Positions 46,003-55,196 are shown, counted from the first letter of the stretch. The stretch: 64,000 bases of DNA from Wolbachia pipientis (GCA_023052945.1 CP095495.1:496001-560000); one strand, 5' to 3'. The notes: generated by a model from the letters alone, not told the origin. Made by a program: numbers and translations.

Positions 46003-47360
46003 TATATATGCCTCATTGGCCTAAACCGCTTGGTAGTAGACCAAAGGATTTTTCTCTTGATCGCATGAAAAGCTTTCTAAATAAATTGGGCAATCCTGAG
46101 AAAAAAATGCCGCCCACAATTCATATAGCTGGAACTAACGGGAAAGGCTCAACACTAGCATTTATAAGATATATAATGCAAGCAGCAGGGTATAAGGTAC
46201 ACGCATACACTTCTCCACATTCGGTGAATTTTAATGAAAGAATAGTTATTGCAGGCAGTTATATCGACGATAATGAATTATATAGCTTGTTAGAAGAATG
46301 CCGTGCCGTAATTGCAGAACAACCTATCACTTTGTTTGAAGCTGCAACTATTGCAGCTTTTTTAGCTTTTTCTCGTCATAAAGCCGATATAACTTTAGTT
46401 GAAGTGGGTATGGGTGGAAGGCTTGATGCAACAAATGTTATAGATAATCCGATTTTAACAATCATTACTTCCATTGCCCTTGATCATACAGAATATCTTG
46501 GCCCTACCGTAGAAACCATAGCAGGTGAAAAAGCTGGAATAATGAAACCTAATGTTCCTTGCGTAATAGCACCACAAGAAAAATCTGTAATGAACACGCT
46601 AGAACACTACGCAATAAATAAGAAATCTCCTCTGTATAGAGGAGGCCTTGAATGGAATTGCAAAAAACGACTATCTGTCATCCAAACTGGGATCCAGAAA
46701 CAAAAAAATGAGAGGTCACGTGCTGGAGCTCAAATGATTTTTCAATCAGCTATTCAATCAATAGAATTTTCTTTGCCATCTTTAAAGGGTGATCATCAGG
46801 TGATTAATGCAGGCAATGCTATTGCAGCATGTAGTATTTTAAGTGGAAAATATGGATTTGATATTGGAGAAGAGGATATCACTTCAGGTTTACAGCGTAC
46901 CTACTGGCCTGCACGACTGGAGCGTATAAAAGAGGGCAATTTAATTTCTTTATTACCAAAAAATTGGCAATTATTTTTAGATGGTGCACACAATAATGAC
47001 GGTGCTAGAGTGCTATCTCAGTGGGTAAAAGATAATTTTGCTGAAGGTATCTATGTGGTTTTTGGTGTTACCCGTAACAGAAATGTGGAAGAGTTCTTAG
47101 AGCACTTAAAGCCATATATCAAACTACTATGTGCGGTTTGTGTTAAATCTGAGCCCAAAGCAACAAATACAAATTTGATTAGGGAAAAAGCCAATAACAT
47201 AGGGATAAAAGCAGTTGAATGTGAATCAATTGGCGATGCAATATCCAATCACATATTAAAAGCCTCTATCCAAAACGTCAAAACCATACTGATCTGTGGC
47301 TCATTGTTCCTAGCTAGAGACTTCGCTATGGAGAATACTAACTTTGATGATATTGACTGA
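45999..47360 (+). CDS. folC: Folylpolyglutamate/dihydrofolate synthase
   Basis: It adds glutamate to folates or dihydropteroate. The product has 453 residues, and the Mur ligase-like ATP-binding motif is IAGTNGKGSTLAF. Further motifs are SPHSVNFNERI, VEVGMGGRLDATN and the C-terminal LDGAHNNDGARVL. Around residues 213-243 a stretch (LSVIQTGIQKQKNERSRAGA) is encoded by a palindromic repeat (46675-46730) just before the conserved FSLPSLKGDHQ. It overlaps mlaC by 4 bp. Confidence 0.94.
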   Translation: MIYMPHWPKPLGSRPKDFSLDRMKSFLNKLGNPEKKMPPTIHIAGTNGKGSTLAFIRYIMQAAGYKVHAYTSPHSVNFNERIVIAGSYIDDNELYSLLEECRAVIAEQPITLFEAATIAAFLAFSRHKADITLVEVGMGGRLDATNVIDNPILTIITSIALDHTEYLGPTVETIAGEKAGIMKPNVPCVIAPQEKSVMNTLEHYAINKKSPLYRGGLEWNCKKRLSVIQTGIQKQKNERSRAGAQMIFQSAIQSIEFSLPSLKGDHQVINAGNAIAACSILSGKYGFDIGEEDITSGLQRTYWPARLERIKEGNLISLLPKNWQLFLDGAHNNDGARVLSQWVKDNFAEGIYVVFGVTRNRNVEEFLEHLKPYIKLLCAVCVKSEPKATNTNLIREKANNIGIKAVECESIGDAISNHILKASIQNVKTILICGSLFLARDFAMENTNFDDID

Positions 47361-47399
47361 TCGATGGAAAAATAACTTTATAGTATTGTGTGAAGCAAC

Positions 47400-47690
47400 C
47401 AAAATTGTCATTACAGCCTTTAGTGTATGACAGTGCTTCAACATTTAGGGTTGCAGTTTGCATGGGTCATCTGAGTAGCTCAAATCCAATTCTCCTATCA
47501 TGCAAGCTCCTTTCTTGTCATCCCAGTGCGTGACACTGGTTTACTTTATGATGATGTCATGAAAGTAGCTGACACTGGGATCCAGAAGACTTAATTTCAA
47601 CCAAATAATAAAGGCTAGATCCCAGTGTCTAGGCACTGGGATGACACCTGTAGCCCTACGTCATACCGCGATTCATTCGCGGTATCTCTT
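47400..47690. repeat. Palindromic repeat cluster before IS5 copy 2
   Basis: Contains GTCATCCCAGTGCGTGACAC, TCCCAGTGTCTAGGCACTGG and, at 47655-47690, the CATACCGCGATTCATTCGCG element. No gene is present in the gap after folC. Confidence 0.75.
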
Positions 47691-47696
47691 AACATA

Positions 47697-48652
47697 AGAC
47701 CTGCTGCGAATCAAGCGATAAAAAAAAGGAAAGGAAGGTGACTAAAATCAAGGTTAACTAAAAGGCGTGCTTAAGATTTACAATACCAGCAATAATATTG
47801 AACCTCAGGTTATATTTTTTCTGAAAATTGCGATAAACATTCGACATAATCTTAAATATCTTTATCTCTCGGATCTTGTTTTCTACTCTCATTCTAAATG
47901 ATGCTAATCTTCTATTATGCTCTGGAGTTAATGGCTTTTTACGATACTTTTTATATGGAATTATAACATTGCTTTGCAATTTTTGCCAACCTTGATATCC
48001 AGAATCGGCATGTTTTATGCTATCAAGTGGTAAATATTTTTCTTGTTTCCTTATGCGGAAATCACTAATTCTACCACGGTATGACTTTGACACTGATAAA
48101 ATTCTTCCTCCTTCTTCGATAATAATCTCAGTTTTCATAGTGTTGGTTCTTTTTTTTCCTGAATATGATTTCTTCCGTTTTTTACTATCTTCTGGTCTCT
48201 GTATTTGCTGTTCTGTAACATCAGCCAAAATCTTCAGTATTTTTTCTGGCGTCATACTTCTATCTTTTGTTATAGTCACTTTTTTGGCGAGTAATGGCTC
48301 TATTCTCTTAAGTAACCTACATACATTTGCGTTGTGTACATTGAATAGGCATCCTAAAAATCTATGTGTTATGTAAGTGCGATAGTACAAAATTACGCAA
48401 AACAACTTATCTTCCAGAGTTGGTAGTTTTGATCTTCTACCATGACACTTTTTCTGTTTTTCCCATCCAGACCTCACTTTTTCCACTACTTTTTCGAACT
48501 TCTCTATAGTTAAACCTGTTATATTACGAAAGTTTCTTGGGTGTTTTTTCATATTATAGTAACTAAAGCTCATTTTTTTTCCTTACTTGATCTGCTTATT
48601 CTTCTTCTACCTCTCTCACATCATTTTTTCAATCACCTTTTTCAGCAGGTCT
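47697..48652 (-). mobile_element. IS5-family-like insertion sequence, copy 2
   Basis: 956 bp, same ends (AGACCTGCTG inverted repeats) as copy 1. The flanks are ATA on both sides, consistent with a short target duplication. Same orientation as copies 1 and 3. Confidence 0.9.
47758..48573 (-). CDS. IS5-family transposase (DDE), copy 2
   Basis: Intact 271-residue transposase with the same motifs as copy 1 (KHADSGYQGWQ; RMRVENKIREIK). A single residue differs from copies 1 and 3: EKFEK instead of EEFEK near residue 26. Confidence 0.9.
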   Translation of the reverse strand: MSFSYYNMKKHPRNFRNITGLTIEKFEKVVEKVRSGWEKQKKCHGRRSKLPTLEDKLFCVILYYRTYITHRFLGCLFNVHNANVCRLLKRIEPLLAKKVTITKDRSMTPEKILKILADVTEQQIQRPEDSKKRKKSYSGKKRTNTMKTEIIIEEGGRILSVSKSYRGRISDFRIRKQEKYLPLDSIKHADSGYQGWQKLQSNVIIPYKKYRKKPLTPEHNRRLASFRMRVENKIREIKIFKIMSNVYRNFQKKYNLRFNIIAGIVNLKHAF

Positions 48653-48719
48653 ATAGTATAAATTATTTCAAATTGTATCTATTTGCAAGTATATAAATAT
48701 AGTAATTTTGCATAAAAAA

Positions 48720-48825
48720 TTAGATCCCAGTGTCACGCACTGGGATGACAAGAAAGGGAGCACTGACATGACAAGAAGAGGGCTACTTGGATGACAAAAA
48801 AAGAGCGCTGGAATGACACCTTCCG
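48720..48825. repeat. Palindromic repeat units beside R4
   Basis: GATCCCAGTGTCACGCACTG, then units with GGATGACAAAAAAAG and GCGCTGGAATGACACC. They link IS5 copy 2 with repeat R4. Confidence 0.7.
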
Positions 48826-49289
48826 TATAAACATTAAGAAATTTACCAAATAAAAAAAAGGCAAAAGAAGCCCCATGGTTAACTAGTTATTTATATGTAC
48901 TTCAAAATATTGGCGTTTTTTATTCTAAACGCTACGATTCAGCCGCTTTTAAATGCAACTAACCTAAATTATAAACGTTAAGAAATTTACTGAGCGGAAA
49001 AAAAGGCAAAGAAACCCCAGGGTGGCTAGTATTCAAATTCTCCCTTGTCTATTTGACGTCTTTTACTGTCTTAAACGCTTTATAAGCGCGTTTCAGCTTA
49101 TATAGGTAGAAACCTAGAAGTTTTATAAAGACATGAGGTGCACATAGTGCAAAAAATTAAGCATGATTTACGCCAAATACATTAAGTTTTTTGTCATTAA
49201 TCCACTGCAGAGATTGCGAAGATAAATAAATAGCTTTACTTTCATGATAAGGGGGCTGGTGGAGTTTGTCAAGGAAGTTTTTCGTTTCA
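48826..49289 (-). repeat. Dispersed structured repeat R, copy R4
   Basis: Full-length copy in the opposite orientation to R2 and R3. It ends 30 bp before the hemE stop codon, so it occupies the whole 3' flank of hemE. Confidence 0.8.
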
Positions 49290-49318
49290 CCACAATAAAG
49301 GCTTTTCATGTAGGGGTT

Positions 49319-50336
49319 TTAGTAATTCCTTACAAAATCCACTAACTCAGCAATATTTTCAACTGGAGTATCAGGGAGTACTCCATGTCCGAGATTAAAT
49401 ATGAAGGGTGAATCTCTAAAGCAATCTATTATACGTTTTGCTTCTTTTATTGCTTCCGTTTTATTATAGGCTAAAAGATTAGGATCAAGATTTCCTTGTA
49501 GAGGGATTTTTAGATTCGCTTCCGCCCATTCTATTGGAATATTATAATCTATACTTACTGCAGATACACCTGTTTGTTCGCAGTAATTCTTATAAAGATT
49601 TCCAGCAGACCTTGGAAATCCTATTATTGGAAAATCAGAAAATCTATCCTTGATTGCCAAGGTAATTCTCTTTGTTGGTTCGATAACATATTCTTTAAAC
49701 GATGGTTCCGATAATGCACCAGCATTACTGTCAAATAGCTGAATAACATCTGCTCCAAATTCTATCTGTTTAATTAGATAAATAATCGTTGCTTCCGTTA
49801 TTCGTTCAATTATTTCCTTCAAATAAGAAGGGTAAAAATTTAATACTTTGGAAAAAGTTTTACTGCTTCCACCTTCTATGAGATATGAAGCTACTGTCCA
49901 TGGGTCCACCAGCAAATCCTATAAGAGGCTTTTTTTTTGATAGCTGACTTCTGACTTTCTTTATAGCGTTTAGAATTGGTAAAATTTTAGCTTCAATGTC
50001 TTGTGGACTTCTCAATTCTTTAGGATTCTTTATAGGTTTTATTCTCGGGCCCACATTGCGCAGGAAATTCACGTTACAACCCAAAACATCAGCTATTATT
50101 AAAATGTCTGAAAAAATTATCGCCGCATCCACGTCAAATCTTATCACTGGCTGTAACGTCAATTCTGTCACTAAATCTGTGTTGTAGCATATCTCCATAA
50201 AATTGTTCATATTTTCCACTGCTTTGCGGTACTCAGGAAGAGACCTGCCAGCCTGACGCATTAGCCAAATAGGCACTCTTTCACCTGGCTCATTTTGTTT
50301 GATAATTTCTACTATTGTTGTTTTGCTGCTTTCCAA
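49319..50336 (-). pseudogene. hemE: Uroporphyrinogen decarboxylase, frameshifted
   Basis: HemE converts uroporphyrinogen III to coproporphyrinogen III in heme synthesis. The 5' part (TTG 50336 to 49860) reads [18 protein letters not shown] to LIGFAGG, and the 3' part (to 49319) continues [15 protein letters not shown] in another frame. Removing one C from the CCC at 49902-49904 (coding strand GGACCCATGG) rejoins them into about 338 residues with no other damage. So it is either a very young pseudogene or a sequence error. Its upstream side faces the predicted origin. Confidence 0.88.
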
Positions 50337-50441
50337 TCTATTTTACCTATTCTTCTGTATATTAAAGTATAGCAGTAATAATAGTTCTATCAACAACTTG
50401 TTACTAACTTAAAATTCAGTAAAAATTGGCGTTGTTTAATT

Positions 50442-50450
50442 TGTGGATAA
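50442..50450 (-). promoter_or_regulatory. Consensus DnaA box
   Basis: TGTGGATAA is the exact reverse complement of the DnaA-box consensus TTATCCACA. It lies within the predicted origin and overlaps a CtrA-like TTAA-N7 motif. Confidence 0.75.
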
Positions 50451-50608
50451 ATATGTTAACAACTTCTATATGCTATTGATTTTCTGTTATGATTTATGTG
50501 TATAAGTAAGATATTCAGAGTGTTAGTAATTTTCTTTTATGGAAAACATTTTACCATTATGCATTGTTACATAACTATGTATATGTCGTTGAAAAAATTG
50601 TTGATCAA

Positions 50609-50631
50609 TTGTTGATATTTTATATCAACAA
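50609..50631. repeat. Inverted repeat inside the predicted origin
   Basis: TTGTTGATAT and ATATCAACAA form a perfect 10-bp stem with a 3-base loop. Position and AT content fit an unwinding or protein-binding element of the origin. Confidence 0.7.
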
Positions 50632-50738
50632 ATAATTCACAAATTAATTTGACATTATTCACATGCTTATTAAACATTTAATAACAGTTTTCTTGATAAA
50701 TCTGATCTGAAAACGTTTTTGCCATTACAGGGAATAAA

Positions 50739-51231
50739 TTGAGTAAAAAAGGAACCTTAGTAGAAAAAATAGCATATGGAATTTTTCTCTTCCTTTTCAA
50801 AAAAGCTTCTGTGTTGAAAAAGTGTGCGACCGAAGCATGAATGAAAGATCTGCTAGACCTTAATATATTTAATGGTCTATTAAAATTCCGCGATTGTGGT
50901 ATAATGGATATAATGACTCCACGTACAGAGATATGCGCAGTAGGCATTGAGTCAAGCGAGCGTGAAATAGTAAAGAAGATAAAAAAAACACTTGCCACAC
51001 TAAAATACCAATTTATAGAAATAACTTTGATAACGTAATAGGCTTTTTTTATATAAAAGATGTTATTTTTAATGGGGACAAAAATTTTAATCTGAGAAAT
51101 ATTATACAAAGCGTAGTGTTTGTTCCGTCCTCGATGAAGACAACTAATCTTTTTGTTAGGATGAAATCTTCTAAATCATACTTAGCTATTGTATTGGATG
51201 AATATGGTGGAACTGATGGTTTAATTTCAAT
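50739..51231 (+). pseudogene. tlyC: TlyC/CorC-type CBS-domain protein, 5' part (broken)
   Basis: A CBS-domain protein of the hemolysin C/CorC type (COG1253). The reading starts at about TTG 50739 (KKGTLVEKIAYG), meets an in-frame TGA at 50838, continues with FRDCGIMDIMTPRTEICAV, and then shifts frame near 51000. From there the reading is TKIPIYRNNFDNVIGFFYIK and YLAIVLDEYGGTDGL. The piece ends at IS5 copy 3. The stop, the frameshift and the IS together show the gene is dead. Confidence 0.85.
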
Positions 51232-52186
51232 AGACCTGCTGCGAATCAAGCGATAAAAAAAAGGAAAGGAGGGTGACTAAAATCAAGGTTAACTAAAAGG
51301 CGTGCTTAAGATTTACAATACCAGCAATAATATTGAACCTCAGGTTATATTTTTTCTGAAAATTGCGATAAACATTCGACATAATCTTAAATATCTTTAT
51401 CTCTCGGATCTTGTTTTCTACTCTCATTCTAAATGATGCTAATCTTCTATTATGCTCTGGAGTTAATGGCTTTTTACGATACTTTTTATATGGAATTATA
51501 ACATTGCTTTGCAATTTTTGCCAACCTTGATATCCAGAATCGGCATGTTTTATGCTATCAAGTGGTAAATATTTTTCTTGTTTCCTTATGCGGAAATCAC
51601 TAATTCTACCACGGTATGACTTTGACACTGATAAAATTCTTCCTCCTTCTTCGATAATAATCTCAGTTTTCATAGTGTTGGTTCTTTTTTTTCCTGAATA
51701 TGATTTCTTCCGTTTTTTACTATCTTCTGGTCTCTGTATTTGCTGTTCTGTAACATCAGCCAAAATCTTCAGTATTTTTTCTGGCGTCATACTTCTATCT
51801 TTTGTTATAGTCACTTTTTTGGCGAGTAATGGCTCTATTCTCTTAAGTAACCTACATACATTTGCGTTGTGTACATTGAATAGGCATCCTAAAAATCTAT
51901 GTGTTATGTAAGTGCGATAGTACAAAATTACGCAAAACAACTTATCTTCCAGAGTTGGTAGTTTTGATCTTCTACCATGACACTTTTTCTGTTTTTCCCA
52001 TCCAGACCTCACTTTTTCCACTACTTTTTCGAACTCCTCTATAGTTAAACCTGTTATATTACGAAAGTTTCTTGGGTGTTTTTTCATATTATAGTAACTA
52101 AAGCTCATTTTTTTCCTTACTTGATCTGCTTATTCTTCTTCTACCTCTCTCACATCATTTTTTCAATCACCTTTTTCAGCAGGTCT
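51232..52186 (-). mobile_element. IS5-family-like insertion sequence, copy 3, in tlyC
   Basis: 955 bp; same ends as the other copies and one T shorter in the run before the transposase start. Its insertion splits tlyC: removing the element together with one copy of an AT dinucleotide joins GLIS to MTDLIEEL in frame. Confidence 0.92.
51293..52108 (-). CDS. IS5-family transposase (DDE), copy 3
   Basis: Intact 271-residue transposase, identical in protein sequence to copy 1. Confidence 0.9.
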   Translation of the reverse strand: MSFSYYNMKKHPRNFRNITGLTIEEFEKVVEKVRSGWEKQKKCHGRRSKLPTLEDKLFCVILYYRTYITHRFLGCLFNVHNANVCRLLKRIEPLLAKKVTITKDRSMTPEKILKILADVTEQQIQRPEDSKKRKKSYSGKKRTNTMKTEIIIEEGGRILSVSKSYRGRISDFRIRKQEKYLPLDSIKHADSGYQGWQKLQSNVIIPYKKYRKKPLTPEHNRRLASFRMRVENKIREIKIFKIMSNVYRNFQKKYNLRFNIIAGIVNLKHAF

Positions 52187-52187
52187 T

Positions 52188-52517
52188 ATGACCGATCTTA
52201 TAGAGGAGCTAATACCAAACATTGATAGTGAGAACGAAATAAATTCAGAATATACCATTACTGAATTGTCTCAAAATAAGTTTGAAGTGTCAGTAAGGGT
52301 TATTATAAAGGATATAGAAGAGGATCTAAAAATAGAATTACGTGACCCTGAAGAAGACTATATTACACTTGGTGGTTTGATTCTTTCGATTGCTAGTAAA
52401 GTGCCTTCTGTAGATGAAGTCATTAAATATAAAAATGGTATGAAGTTTATCATCAAAGATGCAAATGAGCGCTACATTAATAAAATAGTACTAGACTTAA
52501 GTGATTACAAAAATTAG
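52188..52517 (+). pseudogene. tlyC: TlyC/CorC-type protein, 3' part (transporter-associated domain)
   Basis: The frame continues the CBS protein beyond IS5 copy 3: MTDLIEELIPNIDSE, then the CorC_HlyC domain with NKFEVSVRVIIKDIEEDLKI and LGGLILSIASKVPSVDE. On its own it could start at ATG 52188, but this ATG is simply the coding sequence next to the IS. Sequence quality is good, so the IS insertion is recent. Confidence 0.85.
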
Positions 52518-52651
52518 ATTTGGTACCCTTTGTCGGTTGCCTTGAAACGAAGAAAAAGTTGTAATAACCAAATATGCAACTCAAGTTATAGTTAAACCTA
52601 TCTCCAGCAAATTATTTTCGCAAGTACAATGCATTTCAGTGTTATAGTACT

Positions 52652-53232
52652 CTAATAATAAAGAGCCATATAGATATTAATATCTTTTGTATTTAAATTA
52701 GTGTCATTTTTTTTGATTAATTTGTCTACTAATGATTTGCTTATTGGTTTGTGTTCATTTAGAATTTTTATAGTTAATAGCATTTTATCTTCTGTTTGAC
52801 TCAGTAAAACAGACACTAGTTCAACTTCCGCCACTGCGCTGGCTATAGTTAGCACCATATTAGAAATTATCTTATTTATCTTTTCAATTAAATCTTCCTT
52901 ATTTTTTGCAGAGTGTGCGTCTATTTTCCACGTAAGCTTTACTTTTTTTTTAATAAATAATTTTCGATATTAGATTTGGTCTGATCAAAGCTGTAATTAT
53001 CTGCTGAAGAAGAATATGCCTGCTTCATAACTTTATGTTTATATATTAAATCATCGGAGCTTTCTTTAAGCAACGACAACGCTTCCTTCTGCGCATCAGC
53101 ATCGTTCTTATCTATTACTTCAAGCTCTTCTAAGCCAAACATTATTCCATTCATAGAGTTAGCAAAGTCATGAAGCAGCCGTCCTGATAGCAGTTCCGTT
53201 ATTAACAGTATGTTTTTGGTATTTTTATTCAT
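52652..53232 (-). CDS. chpT: ChpT-like histidine phosphotransferase, frame split at an A9 tract
   Basis: The first frame (53232 to 52939) begins ITELLSGRLLHDFANSMNGI, the H-box helix of alphaproteobacterial ChpT-type phosphotransferases with its phospho-accepting His, and stops after a run of lysines. In another frame the coding strand continues VKLTWKIDAHSAKN through the ATPase-like C-terminal domain to 52652. One added A in the A9 tract (T run at 52943-52951) joins them into about 193 residues. ChpT passes phosphate from CckA to CtrA in cell-cycle control, which fits its position by the origin. The gene may be decayed or rescued by slippage. Confidence 0.7.
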
Positions 53233-53365
53233 TGGATAATTATAAATGATTTAAGTTACCCTATATTGGTAAGCATATAATAGTCAATTAAGAGAAAGTT
53301 TCGTTGCACTTTTTATATCAAGGCATTAATATAGTATTAACAATTTTAAAATTTATAGAAGGATT

Positions 53366-54403
53366 ATGAATACTTATACCAGATCAGGAATAGATCTTGA
53401 ACTATATAATAAGTTAATAAAAGAAGTCAAGCCTATTGCTCAAGAAACTACTAGAGAAGAAGTAATCAGCGAAATAGGTTCATTTTCTGCGTTGTTTGAT
53501 TTTGCTGCACTAAGTAAGAAATATGACCATCCAGTGCTTGTTTCCTCAACTGATGGAGTAGGTACGAAACTGTTGATAGCTCAAGAAGTGAATAGGCATG
53601 ATACTATAGGTATAGATTTAGTTGCAATGTGTGTAAATGACTTACTTGCACAAGGAGCAACGCCTTTATTTTTCCTTGATTACTTTGCAACAGGCGTTTT
53701 GAGCAAAGACGTTTTATTATCTGTGGTCCAAGGCATTGCAAAGGGGTGCAAGCGAGCTAAAATAGCATTGGTTGGTGGGGAAACTGCAGAAATGCCTGGA
53801 ATGTATGATAATAATCACTATGACCTTGCAGGGTTTGTGGTTGGTGTAGTTGATCGAAAGCAAATTCTTCCAAGCTGTAGCATGATGAAAGTAGGTGATT
53901 ATATAGTTGGCTTAGAGTCAAGTGGAATTCACTCAAATGGGTTTTCTTTGGTGCGCCATATTTTCAAAGGCTTAGGTATAAATTATAACGACTCATCTCC
54001 ATGGAATAATCAGCTTTGGAAAGAAGTGTTGCTCGAACCAACAAAAATATATGTTGATTCTTTGTTGCCTATTATGCCAAAGGTAAAAGGCATCGCACAT
54101 ATAACAGGTGGTGGCTTGATAGATAATATTCTGCGGATTCTTCCAAAAAACTTATTTGCAAACATAGACATTAATTCCTGGAAATGGCCAGATATATTTT
54201 TATGGCTAACAAAGGAGGGTAAAATAGAGAAGAAAGAAATGCTAAAAACATTTAATTGTGGTATTGGCATGGTATTGATCGTAAGTCCTGAGAATATGCA
54301 AAACGTGAAAAATCATTTCCAAAAACGTGGAGAAAAAATTGAAATTATTGGAAAACTTGATGAGGCATGTAACCCTCCACTTGATAGAGTAGTATTTAGT
54401 TAG
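53366..54403 (+). CDS. purM: Phosphoribosylformylglycinamidine cyclo-ligase (AIR synthetase)
   Basis: Fifth step of purine synthesis (FGAM to AIR with ATP), 345 residues. It shows YTRSGIDLELYNKLI, the ATP-binding SSTDGVGTKLLIA, MCVNDLLAQGATPLFFLDYF, ALVGGETAEMPGMY, and late GIAHITGGGLIDNILR and FNCGIGMVL motifs. The frame is intact. It converges with purC, overlapping by 4 bp. Confidence 0.96.
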   Translation: MNTYTRSGIDLELYNKLIKEVKPIAQETTREEVISEIGSFSALFDFAALSKKYDHPVLVSSTDGVGTKLLIAQEVNRHDTIGIDLVAMCVNDLLAQGATPLFFLDYFATGVLSKDVLLSVVQGIAKGCKRAKIALVGGETAEMPGMYDNNHYDLAGFVVGVVDRKQILPSCSMMKVGDYIVGLESSGIHSNGFSLVRHIFKGLGINYNDSSPWNNQLWKEVLLEPTKIYVDSLLPIMPKVKGIAHITGGGLIDNILRILPKNLFANIDINSWKWPDIFLWLTKEGKIEKKEMLKTFNCGIGMVLIVSPENMQNVKNHFQKRGEKIEIIGKLDEACNPPLDRVVFS

Positions 54404-55122
54404 TCTAACTTTACTGACAGTCTTTTTGCAACTTCTAGGTACGCTTCCTTTAAATCTCCTAAATTCAAACGAAAGACGTCTTTATCTAACTTTTTATAAG
54501 TATTTTTATCCCATAACCTGCAGTTATCAGGGCTGATTTCATCGGCTAAAATGATTTTAGTACTGTCATTTATTAATCTGCCAAATTCTAACTTGAGATC
54601 AACTAAATATATACTTGCATTTGAAAATAGGTGGACTAAGATTTCGTTGATTTTTAAAGTTGTAGTTTTAACTTCATCCATTTCTTTGCTAGATAGCCAA
54701 TCAAAATACAGTATGTGATTTTCATTCACCATTGGGTCGGCTAGGTCATCATTTTTGTAAAAAAACTCGATTATAGGAGATGTAAGTGCCTCACCTTCTT
54801 TGATATTAAAACGTTTGCAAAAGCTGCCATCTGCAACATTTCTAACTACCACCTCAAGAGGTATTATCTTGAGCTTTTTGACTAGCTGTTCTCTTTCGTT
54901 TAGAGTTTTTATAAAGTGCGTGCTAGTTCCTGCTTTCTCAAGTTTTTCCATGATAAAAGCACTAACATGATTATTAATTATTCCTTTGCCCTCAATAATT
55001 TCATATTTTTCCTTATTGAATGCTGTAACATCATCTTTAAAGTGCTGTATAACAGTTGATGAGTCTTCAGTTTCAATAATGGCTTTGGCTTTACCTTCAT
55101 ATATCGTTTTATTCAGTGACAT
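54400..55122 (-). CDS. purC: SAICAR synthetase
   Basis: It joins CAIR and aspartate in purine synthesis, 240 residues. Motifs are YEGKAKAI near the start, FKDDVTAFN, EVVVRNVADGSF, and LVDLKLEFGR with ILADEISPDNCRLWD. Length and order are normal. Together with purM and purQ it shows that purines are made de novo. Confidence 0.96.
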   Translation of the reverse strand: MSLNKTIYEGKAKAIIETEDSSTVIQHFKDDVTAFNKEKYEIIEGKGIINNHVSAFIMEKLEKAGTSTHFIKTLNEREQLVKKLKIIPLEVVVRNVADGSFCKRFNIKEGEALTSPIIEFFYKNDDLADPMVNENHILYFDWLSSKEMDEVKTTTLKINEILVHLFSNASIYLVDLKLEFGRLINDSTKIILADEISPDNCRLWDKNTYKKLDKDVFRLNLGDLKEAYLEVAKRLSVKLD

Positions 55123-55196
55123 ATTTAATTTAACTATATATTATATCAATTTACTGTTCTTAGAGTATAGCCCCAAATAACTTAAAATAAACCTTA

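Larger units (their letters stand above)
50337..50738. other. oriC: Predicted chromosomal replication origin (oriC)
   Basis: A very AT-rich gap of about 400 bp between hemE and tlyC, which is the published location of the Wolbachia origin. It has a perfect DnaA box TGTGGATAA (50442-50450), one-mismatch boxes TGTGTATAA (50497-50505) and TTATTCACA (50655-50663), and an IHF-consensus match TATCAACAACTTG (50388-50400). There is also a 10-bp hairpin at 50609-50631 (TTGTTGATAT/ATATCAACAA) and near-matches to the CtrA motif TTAA-N7-TTAA (for example TTAATTTGTGGATAA). Confidence 0.82.

Noticed and set aside
48017..48376. A 119-codon frame repeated in each IS5 copy on the plus strand
   Set aside because: It is antisense to the transposase and recurs only because the element is repeated.
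50678..51109. A 143-codon minus-strand frame over tlyC
   Set aside because: It is antisense to a recognisable, though broken, CBS-domain gene and starts within the predicted origin.
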